Below are positions 36,978-46,300 of a stretch of DNA of 64,000 nucleotides, one piece after another (positions within the stretch are counted from its first letter, which is position 1; every line of letters begins with the position of its first letter). Position numbers and translations under genes: made by a program. The notes beneath the pieces were generated by a model. That model was not told the DNA's origin. It was given only the letters and a program-made list of their open reading frames with translations, and made no database searches. Source of the DNA: Flagellimonas amphidinii (lineage in GTDB: Bacteria; Bacteroidota; Bacteroidia; Flavobacteriales; Flavobacteriaceae); NCBI RefSeq assembly GCF_013090115.1, contig NZ_JABFNN010000045.1, forward strand, positions 109,813 to 173,812, in the 5' to 3' direction.

Positions 36978-38198
36978 TTAGCCAAAAAAGAGGTAGTTAA
37001 TACTATAGATGGACATTGCACAGAGCAGCAAAAGGCCCAACAGTCCAAAAATGGTGGTATACAATGAATTTCTTAGGGTTTTGTCTATTAGACGGGTGCC
37101 CGAAAAAATAATGATGACCGCAGCGATCAAGGGCACCACAAGAATAGTGACCCCTTGGGCAAATATAATAAGCTGCAACGGCAGTTTTCCAAAAATCAGG
37201 GCAATGGCGGCCCCAATAAGGATAACCAAAATAATGAAGCTCCTAACCCGCCATTCACTCAGTTTACTGCGTCCAAAAAAAGTATCCGATAAAATAACGC
37301 CACCTATGGTCGCATTTCCGATCATCGAAGAGAATGAGGCCGCAAAAAGCCCCACCATAAACATCGTAGCGGCCCAAGACCCAAATAAGGGTTCCAAGGC
37401 CTTGCCCAGGTCCGATGGGCTGTTGACCACTATTTGGTTTTGGTGCAAGACAGCCGAGGCACAGCACATGACCAAAGAGGAAAGGAGTCCAAGGGTAATT
37501 ATTCCGGTTCTACCTTCGGCCAACGGAATTGACTTTGACGTTTTTTTCCAATTCTTCTCGCGAACCAAATACGACTGGTAAAAGGCCCCAACAATTGAGA
37601 AACTCGATGCCGTAAGTGTAATGATCAAGTAATCCGATCCCGAAGGTATGGACGGTAAAAACCCTTTTATAATAGATAAGAGGTTGGGAGCGGCCGCTAC
37701 TAGGGTGCAAAAAAAACACAGCAACATGATCGTGACAAGGGCAATCATCAGCCGTTCCAATATTTTATAAAATTGCTTAAAAAATAACAGTATAATGCTC
37801 ACGGCCGAAAAAAAGGATATCCAGAACCAAAGAGACAACCCCGAAAGTTCGGCAAACGAAACGCTTGCGCCAATGGTGTTCCCCGCCTGAAAGGAAGCCG
37901 TGATCAAAAAAATACACACCCCGCACAAGAGCGCCAAAAAAGGATGTATTTCCAATTTAATATGCTGAATGAGCGAGCTTTTTTGATGCAGTCCAATGCG
38001 GGTGGCCATTGCCGTGAAGACCAACATAAATAACGTGGCAAATAAAATCACCCATAACAATGAAAATCCGTAGGAAGCACCTAATTTGGTACTTATGGTA
38101 AGGCTTCCCGGGCCAAACACAAGGGCGGCGGTTACGATACCGGGGCCCAAGGTTCGGAAAATTGATTTTTTTTGGCGAAACGGTAAAAAACTATTCAC
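36978..38198 (-). CDS. Nramp-fold transporter lacking the canonical metal motif
   Basis: Inner-membrane transporter, 406 residues, about 11 helices, alignable by eye to Nramp/MntH proteins (RTLGPGIVTAALVFGPGS; YGFSLLWVILFA). Classical Nramp proteins have DPGN in helix 1 and a MPH motif in helix 6, which coordinate manganese or iron. Here residues 29-32 are GPGS, and the helix-6 region (about 196-212) reads SSFSIVGAFYQSYLV. Both metal-ligand sets are missing, so divalent metal transport is doubtful and an organic substrate is possible. First gene of the leftward operon, facing away from the M20 gene across a 183-base promoter region. Confidence 0.85.
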   Translation of the reverse strand: MNSFLPFRQKKSIFRTLGPGIVTAALVFGPGSLTISTKLGASYGFSLLWVILFATLFMLVFTAMATRIGLHQKSSLIQHIKLEIHPFLALLCGVCIFLITASFQAGNTIGASVSFAELSGLSLWFWISFFSAVSIILLFFKQFYKILERLMIALVTIMLLCFFCTLVAAAPNLLSIIKGFLPSIPSGSDYLIITLTASSFSIVGAFYQSYLVREKNWKKTSKSIPLAEGRTGIITLGLLSSLVMCCASAVLHQNQIVVNSPSDLGKALEPLFGSWAATMFMVGLFAASFSSMIGNATIGGVILSDTFFGRSKLSEWRVRSFIILVILIGAAIALIFGKLPLQLIIFAQGVTILVVPLIAAVIIIFSGTRLIDKTLRNSLYTTIFGLLGLLLLCAMSIYSINYLFFG

Positions 38199-38225
38199 GA
38201 CGAACTCAAAAGTTATGTGTGGTCA

Positions 38226-38319
38226 CAAATATAATCAAATAATAAGGTTGTAAAAGTTTCATATGTAATTTTGTATATTTAATCTTTCGAAAAAAAATAA
38301 AATAATTTATATTTGCTTT
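38226..38319. promoter_or_regulatory. Divergent promoter region with two -7 elements and dyads
   Basis: TATATTTG, a perfect match to the -7 consensus TAnnTTTG, occurs twice facing outward: on the minus strand at 38226-38233 for the Nramp-like operon and on the plus strand at 38308-38315 for the M20 operon. Between them lies an imperfect dyad (38252-38272) centred on CATATG. The plus-strand -7 element overlaps ATATTTGCTTT (38309-38319), whose reverse complement forms half of the dyad before the SusC gene at 43326. Matching -33 boxes are weak. Confidence 0.45.
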
Positions 38320-38381
38320 GTATTTAATCGCAGGATTCAATTTTTAAAACCCATTGGGTTTCGTTCGCCAAAGATTAGCAG

Positions 38382-39491
38382 ATGGATGTTATTGAACTAA
38401 GTCAAAAATTAATACAATTCGACACAAGAGTACCCAAGGGGAACGAAGGTCAGGCAGCCTTATTTCTGGGTGGCATTCTTGAGGCGAACGGTTTTGAAGT
38501 TGACTATCCTGAATTTGCCAAGGGCCGGTTGAACCTAGTGGCTTCAAAAGGCTTGGGCGATGTACCTCCCCTTGTGTTTACTGGGCATTTTGATGTGGTT
38601 CCATTAGGTGATGCCAAATGGTCAGTTAACCCTTTCGGTGGCTCAATACACAATGGTAAACTCTATGGCCGGGGAGCTTCTGACATGAAGGCAGCGGTAG
38701 CTGCCATGGTTTGTGCGGCAACCTCCTGTGCTGAAGACATGTTGCCAAAGGGTGGTATTAAACTTTTGATTACCGCTAATGAAGAATTGGGCTGCCTAGG
38801 GGCAAAGGCCCTGCGTGATTCAGGTTACCATATAGGCGGTGCCAGTGCATTGGTTGTGGGAGAGCCAACATCCAACCAGCCTCTTTTGGGCCACAAGGGC
38901 GGGTTGTACCTTAAGGCAACAACCCATGGCAAAACGGCCCATTCCTCTACACCACATTTGGGCGATAATGCCATATATAAGGCGGCAAAAGCCGTATTGA
39001 AATTGGACGGGCTGGAATTTGCAGTGGCCGAGGATGGGTTGCTGGGGCACCCCACCATAAATGTTGGAAAGTTTCAAGGAGGTCAAAATTTGAACTCGGT
39101 GCCGGATTATGCCCAATTCACCATTGATGTCCGTACAACCCCCAAGTTGCCCAACCATAAGGCCTTGACCTATTTGCAATCCGTTTTGGGGAAGGAGGTG
39201 GAGTTGGAAAAACTGGTCGATTTGGATCCGGTAACCAGCAATGCACAGGATCCATTTATAAAACGGGTAGTGCGGCTTTGCAACGGTGCCCACAAAGGGG
39301 AAGCTGCGGCCCCATATTTGACCGATGCTTCGGTAATTACACCCTGGTTGGGCAATGTGCCCACGGTAATTTTAGGCCCGGGCGAGGCGCAAATGGCGCA
39401 TAAAACCGATGAGTACTGTGCCATCGACAAGATTCTTGAATCCGTAGCACTGTATAAAGCAATAATCAAAGCACATAATATACAAGAATGA
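38382..39491 (+). CDS. M20-family amidohydrolase (ArgE/DapE type)
   Basis: Cytoplasmic zinc hydrolase of 369 residues that cleaves an amide such as an N-acyl amino acid or N-acyl amino sugar derivative. The metal site is complete: H69 and D71 (TGHFDVVPLG), D101 (YGRGASDMK), E134/E135 (ITANEELG, catalytic base and ligand), E in VVGEPTSN and a C-terminal His (AQMAHKTDEY). The dimerisation domain spans about 170-285. No signal peptide. It opens a tight operon with an SDR, DapA-family, permease and RidA genes; the next ATG overlaps its stop. The substrate is unknown. Confidence 0.9.
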   Translation: MDVIELSQKLIQFDTRVPKGNEGQAALFLGGILEANGFEVDYPEFAKGRLNLVASKGLGDVPPLVFTGHFDVVPLGDAKWSVNPFGGSIHNGKLYGRGASDMKAAVAAMVCAATSCAEDMLPKGGIKLLITANEELGCLGAKALRDSGYHIGGASALVVGEPTSNQPLLGHKGGLYLKATTHGKTAHSSTPHLGDNAIYKAAKAVLKLDGLEFAVAEDGLLGHPTINVGKFQGGQNLNSVPDYAQFTIDVRTTPKLPNHKALTYLQSVLGKEVELEKLVDLDPVTSNAQDPFIKRVVRLCNGAHKGEAAAPYLTDASVITPWLGNVPTVILGPGEAQMAHKTDEYCAIDKILESVALYKAIIKAHNIQE

Positions 39492-40528
39492 TGTTGGATG
39501 CCGTTTCCCATTTTGAGAATGAAGCACAGCTAGAAGAAGCATTGTCCCAACCAAGCGAAGCCTTGATCGCCTTTTTTGGTAAGCTCAAGGGCGATATCAT
39601 GCTGTTGGGCGTAGCCGGTAAAATGGGCCTTTCTATGGCGCGAATGGCCAAAAGGGCCGTTGAAGCCTCCGGGGTCCACCGCAAAGTGTACGGGGTATCG
39701 CGTTTTAGCAATCCAAGTGCAATAAGCTATCTCGAGCAAATAGGGGTTGTGGTTATCAAGGGCGATTTATTGGATAGGACCTTTTTGAACGCCCTGCCCA
39801 ATGCCAAAAACATTATTTATCTGGCAGGAATGAAATTTGGAACCGAGGGTAACCAAGCTATCACATGGGCCATGAATGCCTATCTGCCGGGCCTTGTTGC
39901 CGATCGTTTTAGGGCTTCACGAATTGTGGCACTTTCCACGGGCTGTGTGTACCCATTGGTAAGCCATACCTCTGGGGGGTCAAGGGAAATGGACAAGGCC
40001 GAACCTGTTGGCGAATATGCCCAGTCCTGTTTGGGCCGCGAACGGCTTTTTGAATACGGAAGCAGAACCTATGGGACACGAACTGTTCTGATACGGCTCA
40101 ACTATGCAGTGGAAATGCGTTATGGCGTATTGGTAGATATTGCCACAAAAGTATATAACAAACTTCCTGTGGATGTTACCATGGGGTATGTAAACCTAAT
40201 ATGGCAAGGCGATGCCAATGATCAAATTTTGCAGGCACTGGCCTACTGCGAGTCGCCCGTAGGTTATTTGAACATCAGTGGCCCGGAGACCTTATCGGTT
40301 GCCGCCTTGGCCAAAAGGCTGGCTGATTTGATGGGGATAGATGTCTTGTATTCCGGGAAAGCTTTAGATTCCGCCTTGCTCAGCAACACCACCAAGAGTC
40401 AAGAATTGTTTGGTTTGCCAAGCATCGGAATTGACAAGGTGCTGTCTTGGACGGCAAAATGGATTTCTGAAAACAAACCCCTGTTGGGTAAGGCGACCCA
40501 TTTTGAGGTGCGCGATGGTAAATATTAA
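39488..40528 (+). CDS. Atypical NAD-dependent epimerase/dehydratase-fold protein
   Basis: Extended short-chain dehydrogenase-fold protein, 346 residues. An N-terminal helical extension (1-34) precedes the Rossmann motif GVAGKMG (41-47). Usual family landmarks are IIYLAGMKFG (109-118), ALSTGCVYP (148-156) and LIRLNYAV. The catalytic YxxxK is YAQSC at 177-181: Tyr177 is present but the lysine is replaced by Cys181. Either the lysine role is met elsewhere or this is not a standard oxidoreductase. Start is chosen at the ATG overlapping the M20 stop (ATGATG), which implies translational coupling; the DapA-family gene follows after 9 bases. Confidence 0.8.
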   Translation: MMLDAVSHFENEAQLEEALSQPSEALIAFFGKLKGDIMLLGVAGKMGLSMARMAKRAVEASGVHRKVYGVSRFSNPSAISYLEQIGVVVIKGDLLDRTFLNALPNAKNIIYLAGMKFGTEGNQAITWAMNAYLPGLVADRFRASRIVALSTGCVYPLVSHTSGGSREMDKAEPVGEYAQSCLGRERLFEYGSRTYGTRTVLIRLNYAVEMRYGVLVDIATKVYNKLPVDVTMGYVNLIWQGDANDQILQALAYCESPVGYLNISGPETLSVAALAKRLADLMGIDVLYSGKALDSALLSNTTKSQELFGLPSIGIDKVLSWTAKWISENKPLLGKATHFEVRDGKY

Positions 40529-40537
40529 ATCTAGGAT

Positions 40538-41593
40538 ATGGGCATATATTTAACACCTGATAAAAGAAAAAAACTACAGGAAGGCATGGTAATACCTGCT
40601 CACCCAACTGCATTGACCAAAAAATTACTGTTGGATGAAAAAAGACAACGGGCCTTGTCGCGTTATTATCTTGAAAGTGGAGTGGGCGGCCTGGCAATAG
40701 GCGTACATACAAGTCAATTTGAAATTCGCGAAGCCGGACTCCAAAAGGCTATTTTTGAGTTGGGAAAGGAAGAGGAAAAGGCTTTTGTTCAAAAAACCAG
40801 TAAAGAAGTGCTTATGGTAGCCGGTGTCATGGGCAATACTAAGCAAGCCAGGGCCGAGGCCACTATGGCTGCCGATTTGGGCTACGATGCCGTATTGCTT
40901 TGCCTGGCCGGACTAGCAGAAAAAGACACAAAGGTCTTAGTGACCCATTGCCATGAAATAGCCCAAATTATTCCGGTCATAGGTTTTTATTTACAGCCCT
41001 CGGTTGGAGGTATGCCGCTTGGGGTAGATTTTTGGCGTGAATTTGCGAGTATCGAAAACGTGGTGGCCATAAAAATGGCCCCTTTTGATCGGTACAAGAC
41101 CTTGGATGTGGTTCACGGGGTAGTGGCATCAGGCAGATCAAAAGAGGTAGCTCTTTATACAGGTAATGATGACAATATTGTGCCCGACTTGCTCACTACC
41201 TATGAAATTCCGTGCGGTGGCACAATTGTCAAAAAGGAAATTGTTGGCGGCCTATTAGGGCATTGGGCCGTTTGGACGAAGAAGGCGGTGGCTATTTTTA
41301 ATGAGATAAAAACAAAAAAGGAACCCAATATCACCGCACTGTTGACAAAAGGCATCCAAATTACGGATGCAAATGCCGCATTTTTTGATGCGAAAAACAA
41401 ATTTAAGGGCTCTATTGCCGGTATTCATGAGGTGTTGATTCGTCAAGGTTTCTTAGAGGCCAACTATACGCTAAATCCCAATGAAAAATTGAGTCCGGGA
41501 CAAAAAGAGGAAATAGATCGGGTGTATGCCGCATATCCTGATTTGAATGATGATGCATTTGTGTCTGAAAATATAGAACGCTGGTTAAACTAA
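40538..41593 (+). CDS. DapA/NanA-family class I lyase or aldolase
   Basis: Dihydrodipicolinate synthase-family TIM barrel, 351 residues, longer than the usual 290-310. Schiff-base Lys179 (VVAIKMAPFD) and Tyr151 (GFYLQPSVGG) are in place, and the N-terminal segment GVGGLAIGVHTSQF matches the phosphate or carboxylate loop region. The family includes 2-keto-3-deoxy sugar acid aldolases, N-acetylneuraminate lyase and hydroxyproline-pathway deaminases. A biosynthetic DapA role is unlikely in this catabolic operon. The substrate is probably a 2-keto acid derived from a sugar or amino acid. Confidence 0.88.
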   Translation: MGIYLTPDKRKKLQEGMVIPAHPTALTKKLLLDEKRQRALSRYYLESGVGGLAIGVHTSQFEIREAGLQKAIFELGKEEEKAFVQKTSKEVLMVAGVMGNTKQARAEATMAADLGYDAVLLCLAGLAEKDTKVLVTHCHEIAQIIPVIGFYLQPSVGGMPLGVDFWREFASIENVVAIKMAPFDRYKTLDVVHGVVASGRSKEVALYTGNDDNIVPDLLTTYEIPCGGTIVKKEIVGGLLGHWAVWTKKAVAIFNEIKTKKEPNITALLTKGIQITDANAAFFDAKNKFKGSIAGIHEVLIRQGFLEANYTLNPNEKLSPGQKEEIDRVYAAYPDLNDDAFVSENIERWLN

Positions 41594-41599
41594 AAAGCT

Positions 41600-42490
41600 A
41601 TGGGCAGTAAAAAAAAACTATGGTTGATGTATGCCGTTACGGCAATGTTATTTTGGGGTGTATGGGGTGCTTTTACAGGTCTTCCCGCGGAAAATGGATT
41701 TCCGGATACCTTAATTTATTGCGTATGGGCGATAACCATGATTATTCCAGCACTATTTGTATTGCAGCGATCTGGTTGGAAAATCGAAACGGATTCCAGA
41801 TCGATATACTACGGAATGATCATTGGTCTTCTAGGTGCGGGCGGGCAAATGATTCTTTTTTATGCCGTGACCATAGGTCCTACATATTTGATATTTCCTA
41901 TCATATCCCTTTCCCCCATCGTGACCATAGCACTTTCAATTGTCATGCTTAAAGAGCGTACTGGGCTATGGGGCGGTTTGGGCATTGTTTTGGCATTAAT
42001 CTCCTTGCCTCTTTTTGAATATGGAGGTGATGAATTGGCCGGTAACAATTCGGGGCATGGGTCCTTATGGTTTATTTTAGCCCTTTTGGTTTTGCTGGCG
42101 TGGGGCGTGCAGGCCTATTTTATGAAGTTGGCCAACAACAGCATGGGAGCGGAAAGCATTTTCTTTTACATGACAGTGACCGGTCTGATCCTTATACCTG
42201 TCGCTCTGGGGATGACGGATTTTTCCCAAGAGATCAATTGGGGTTTTAAAGGTCCGTATATGACCGCAATTATTCAGGTGTTAAATGCCATTGGCGCACT
42301 TTTTTTGGTATATGCCTTTAGGTATGGCAAGGCCATAGTGGTATCGCCTTTGACCAATGCCGGCGCTCCACTTATGACCGCTATAATTTCGCTACTTTTC
42401 TTAGGTATGGTTCCTGGTATTTTTAAAATAGGTGGTATTCTATTGGCTTTGGCAGCTGCCTTTTTATTGGCACGTTCTAGTGAGGAGTGA
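41600..42490 (+). CDS. EamA-family (DMT superfamily) permease
   Basis: Inner-membrane transporter of 296 residues with ten predicted helices in two EamA repeats (about 5-140 and 150-292). Landmarks are MLFWGVWGAFTGL, LGAGGQMILFYAVTIGPTYLIFPIISLSPIV (in parts) and a second-repeat AFRYGKAIVVSPLTNAGAPLMTAII. It starts 6 bases after the DapA-family stop and precedes ridA by 34 bases. DMT permeases move metabolites such as amino acids, sugars or acids; direction and substrate are not evident. Confidence 0.87.
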   Translation: MGSKKKLWLMYAVTAMLFWGVWGAFTGLPAENGFPDTLIYCVWAITMIIPALFVLQRSGWKIETDSRSIYYGMIIGLLGAGGQMILFYAVTIGPTYLIFPIISLSPIVTIALSIVMLKERTGLWGGLGIVLALISLPLFEYGGDELAGNNSGHGSLWFILALLVLLAWGVQAYFMKLANNSMGAESIFFYMTVTGLILIPVALGMTDFSQEINWGFKGPYMTAIIQVLNAIGALFLVYAFRYGKAIVVSPLTNAGAPLMTAIISLLFLGMVPGIFKIGGILLALAAAFLLARSSEE

Positions 42491-42524
42491 AAATATAATT
42501 GATAAAGGAATCAATTTTGAGTAT

Positions 42525-42905
42525 ATGAAAAGAGTAATAAATACACCTAACGCCCCTGCTCCCATCGGACCTTACAATCAGGCTGTTTTTAGTGGGGAAA
42601 CCTTGTACATTTCAGGGCAAATCCCCATGAATCCAGAAACTGGTGAGCTGATAAAAGGAGATTTACAAAAAGAAACGATGCAATCTATGGAGAACCTAAG
42701 GGCAATTCTCGAAGAAGCCGGACTTTCTTTTGAGCATGTGGTAAAGGCCTCAATCTTTATTACGGATATGAATGCATTTGGTATGGTCAACGAGGTCTAT
42801 GCCTCATATTTTGACCCAAATACTGCCCCAGCCCGCGAAACAATAGAGGTTGCCAATCTGCCTATGTTTGTTAATGTGGAGATTTCTATGGTCGCAGTAA
42901 AATAA
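42525..42905 (+). CDS. ridA: RidA/YjgF enamine/imine deaminase
   Basis: A 126-residue RidA-family protein that hydrolyses reactive enamines and imines made by PLP or flavin enzymes. Family landmarks: NTPNAPAPIGPYNQAV, TLYISGQIPMNPETGEL, the active-site arginine region APARETIEVANLP. I start at ATG 42525 (MKRVINTP); a longer frame begins inside the permease gene but would add a non-family N-terminus. In this operon it could clear the imine made by an amino acid oxidase such as the one at 48165. A terminator follows. Confidence 0.94.
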   Translation: MKRVINTPNAPAPIGPYNQAVFSGETLYISGQIPMNPETGELIKGDLQKETMQSMENLRAILEEAGLSFEHVVKASIFITDMNAFGMVNEVYASYFDPNTAPARETIEVANLPMFVNVEISMVAVK

Positions 42906-42950
42906 TTTAAATAAAAGGTATGGAATAAACGTTTCATTTCCTTTAGTTTT

Positions 42951-42991
42951 AAAACCTAAAAGCTATCCTTAATTTGTGGTTTTTAGGTTTT
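42951..42991 (+). terminator. Terminator after ridA
   Basis: AAAACCTAAAA (42951-42961) and TTTTAGGTTTT (42981-42991) form an 11 bp stem with a 19-base loop, running into a further TTT. It ends the M20-to-ridA operon. Confidence 0.65.
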
Positions 42992-43287
42992 TTTCTACCC
43001 ATTTGTGCCGTATTTAGGCATGTATACCTAATTCTTGCATCTGTTTTTTTATTATATCTCTTCAGTTGAAATTATTGTGGACTTATTGGGCATGAGTCTG
43101 TTACGAGATAATAATTATGTTTGGATAATATGTTTCATATTATTATTGATTTTCACTAAAAAAGAGCATGTATTTTGTGAATAATAATAATAAGAAAATA
43201 AATTAACTAAAAAATTACGATAAAAACTTGTTTATACTTTATATGTTATTATATTGCAAAATAAAATGAAAGATTTGTTAAATTTTT
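42992..43287 (+). other. AT-rich leader region before SusC
   Basis: This 296-base stretch is strongly AT-rich and has no gene I can support. A 30-codon frame (43092-43184) would encode a small hydrophobic peptide (MSLLRDNNYVWIICFILLLI...), but composition alone could produce it. No good match to the -7 consensus was found. Confidence 0.3.
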
Positions 43288-43306
43288 AAAGCAAATATTT
43301 TGCTTT
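43288..43306. promoter_or_regulatory. Perfect dyad just upstream of SusC
   Basis: AAAGCAAATATTTTGCTTT: 8-base arms AAAGCAAA and TTTGCTTT around TAT, ending 19 bases before the SusC ATG. The 11-mer AAAGCAAATAT recurs, inverted, over the M20-operon -7 element (38309-38319), suggesting a shared regulator. Confidence 0.5.
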
Positions 43307-43325
43307 CGACCAAAATCAAACATTA

Positions 43326-46300
43326 ATGAAAAACTATTTATTTATTCTTTTTTTCAGTCTTTGTTTTGCGTTTTCACACGCGCAAGAAAGGACTGTTTCT
43401 GGAACGGTTACAGCAGATGGCCTGCCGTTGTCCGGAGTGAACGTTATTGTTGTGGGACGCAGTGCCGGTACCATGACGGATTTTGATGGAAACTATGAAA
43501 TCAAGGTTTCAGGAGACGATACGTCTTTGGAATTTTCATATTTGGGTTTTGAGACCCAGGTAGTGACCATCGGCGATCGCAGCCAAATTGACGTGGAAAT
43601 GATCGAATCGAGCACTAAGCTAGACGAAGTGGTGGTTACTGCCTTGGGAATCGAGCGGGAAAAAAAGGCCTTGGGGTATTCTGCCCAGGAAATTTCCGGG
43701 GAATCCTTGGTCGAGGCTCGTGAAGTAAGTGTCGCCAATTCCCTAAAGGGAAAAGTGGCTGGGGTTTTTGTAGCCTCGGGTTCTGGCGGGGTAGGCGGGT
43801 CCACCTTTGTTCAAATCCGGGGAAGCAGTTCATTAAGCGGAAACAACCAACCACTATATGTAATAGATGGGATTCCCATGAGCAATGACAACCTAAACCA
43901 GACCAACATCTTTGCCGGAAGGGATTTTGGGGACGGCATCAAGGACCTTAATGCCGATGATATTGAGAGTATTTCGGTATTAAAGGGGCCCAATGCAGCA
44001 GCCCTTTATGGTACAAGGGGCGCCAACGGTGTTATCTTGATTACGACCAAAAAATCAAAAAAGAATCAGAGCCTGGGCATTACCTATAATTCAAATGCCA
44101 CCTTGGAAACCATTAACGTAATACCCAAGTTCCAAAACTCCTATGGTTCGGGCTATGGCGATACCTTTGGATTTGCCACCACTACTTATGAAGGGGTTGA
44201 ATACCCGGTACAAGGTGGCGGTGTTGACAACTGGGGCGGCAAATTTGACGATCGTTTGATTATTATAAACAGCATGCGCGATCTGGGTCCCGTTCCCTAT
44301 TCCGCCCAACCCGCGGACAATGTCAGGGATTTTTACCAAACCGGCTCTACGTTCACCAATTCCCTGGCGGTTGACGGGGGAACGGAAAAAGTGAACTACA
44401 GGGTTTCCGCCTCTTTGTTAAAAAGTAATGGGGTTATCCCCAATATGACTTTCGATCGCCAAACATTTACTGCGGTTCTAGGAGCCAATGTAACTGACAA
44501 GTTGCGCATTGAGACAAAGGCCAACTACATCCAGACCGGTGCCAATAATAGGCCAATAGTAGGTGTGTCATCAGGAAGGAATGTGGCCGCTGCCCTTAAT
44601 TTGGTACCCCGTAATATTGACCTGGACTGGCTGGCACAGAACGGTGGGCGTAACGAGGACGGCAGCTACCGGAATTGGCGTAACGGATCCCCCACCAATC
44701 CCTATTGGTTGATCAATGAGGTAACCAGTGAAGACAGCCGTAATCGTTTTATTGGATACCTTTCCGCTAATTACAAGTTGGCCCCTTGGCTAAACATTAT
44801 GGGTAGGGTTGGTAGCGATTCGTATGTGGAAACCCAAAGACAACAATACAGCCAGGGCACCCCGGGCAGCGCCTATATTAATGGTCGCTTGGATTTTAAT
44901 ACCTACAAGGTAAACGAGCTCAACGTAGACGGCCTGCTTACGGCCAGTGGATCCCTGTCGGAAGCTTTTACCGGTTCGCTTTCCTTAGGTGCCAGCCAAT
45001 ACAAAAGACGCTGGGAAAAATCGGCCACCGTGGCCCGGAACATGAACATCCCGGACCTGTATACGGTAGAAAATGCCGATCTGGTAATCCCTACCTATGA
45101 CCTGGTACGTCGCGAAATCCAATCGGTATATGCTACAGGGCAATTGGGCTATAAAAACCATACCTTTCTTGACCTATCGGTAAGGAATGACTGGTCAAGT
45201 ACCCTCGGGGAAGGCAACTATTCGTTTATGTACCCTTCGGCCAGTATTAGCCACGTACTTTCCGACGCCTATCACTTTAATCCCGATGTATTTAGCTTTG
45301 TCAAGCTGCGCGCTTCCTATGCCCAAGCAGGAAACGATGCCGCCCCATACCAGACAAAAGGCGGCTATACGGTAAATCCCAACGAATTCAACGGTAACCG
45401 TTTCGCCCAGATAAATGGCAGCGTACCCGCCACCGACTTAAAGAACGAGTTAACGACCTCTTTTGAGGTGGGCGCGGATCTTCGGCTGTTCAAAAACCGG
45501 GTGGGCATCGACTTTACCTATTACAATTCACGTACCGAAAACCAAATCCTGTCGATCGGCCTGTCCGGATCCACCGGCTTTGATGGCTTATACCTTAATG
45601 CCGGGGAAGTTTCAAATAAGGGAATAGAGGTACTGCTTTCCCTCACCCCCATTCAAATTAAGGATTCCTTTAAATGGGTGGCCGATATCAACTTCTCAAA
45701 AAACAAATCCAATATCGAGAGTTTGGTAGACGGAATTGACCGCTACAATTTCATTAGTGTGGGGGTAGCAAGCATCATCGCAGAACCCGGTTCGCCATAT
45801 GGCAGTATCCTGGGCTATAAGTACAAGCGTAGCCCTGATGGCGATTTGGTAGTCAATGCCGCTGGAACGCGCTATGTGCGTGAAGACGACCTTTCGATCT
45901 TGGGAAATATACAACCCGATTGGCTTGCGGGGATCACCAACACTTTCTCCTATAAAGGGCTGTCTTTAAGCGCGCTTTTGGATATAAGAATGGGTGGCGA
46001 ACTGTTCTCTTGGAGCCGATACGACCAAAACGGTAAGGGAACCGGAGTCTGGACCAATAACAGGGAAAATCTCACTATTGAGGGAGTCATTGATAACGGG
46101 GACGGCACCTACACGCCATCTGTTCAGGAAAACGTACTGGGCCAGGACTATTGGGCAGGTAGGACCTGGGGCAGCATTACAGAAGAGTTTATCATGGACG
46201 CTTCCTACGTAACCCTTCGCGAAATAAATCTTGGCTATACTTTTGGTTCCGCAATTTTGGATAGAACCCCTTTTGATTCTGCGAAAATATCATTGGTTGG

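Noticed and set aside
36978..38198. Standard MntH manganese transporter
   Set aside because: The helix-1 DPGN and helix-6 MPH ligand motifs are replaced.
40538..41593. Biosynthetic dihydrodipicolinate synthase (dapA)
   Set aside because: The protein is longer than DapA and lies in a catabolic operon with an M20 hydrolase, permease and RidA.
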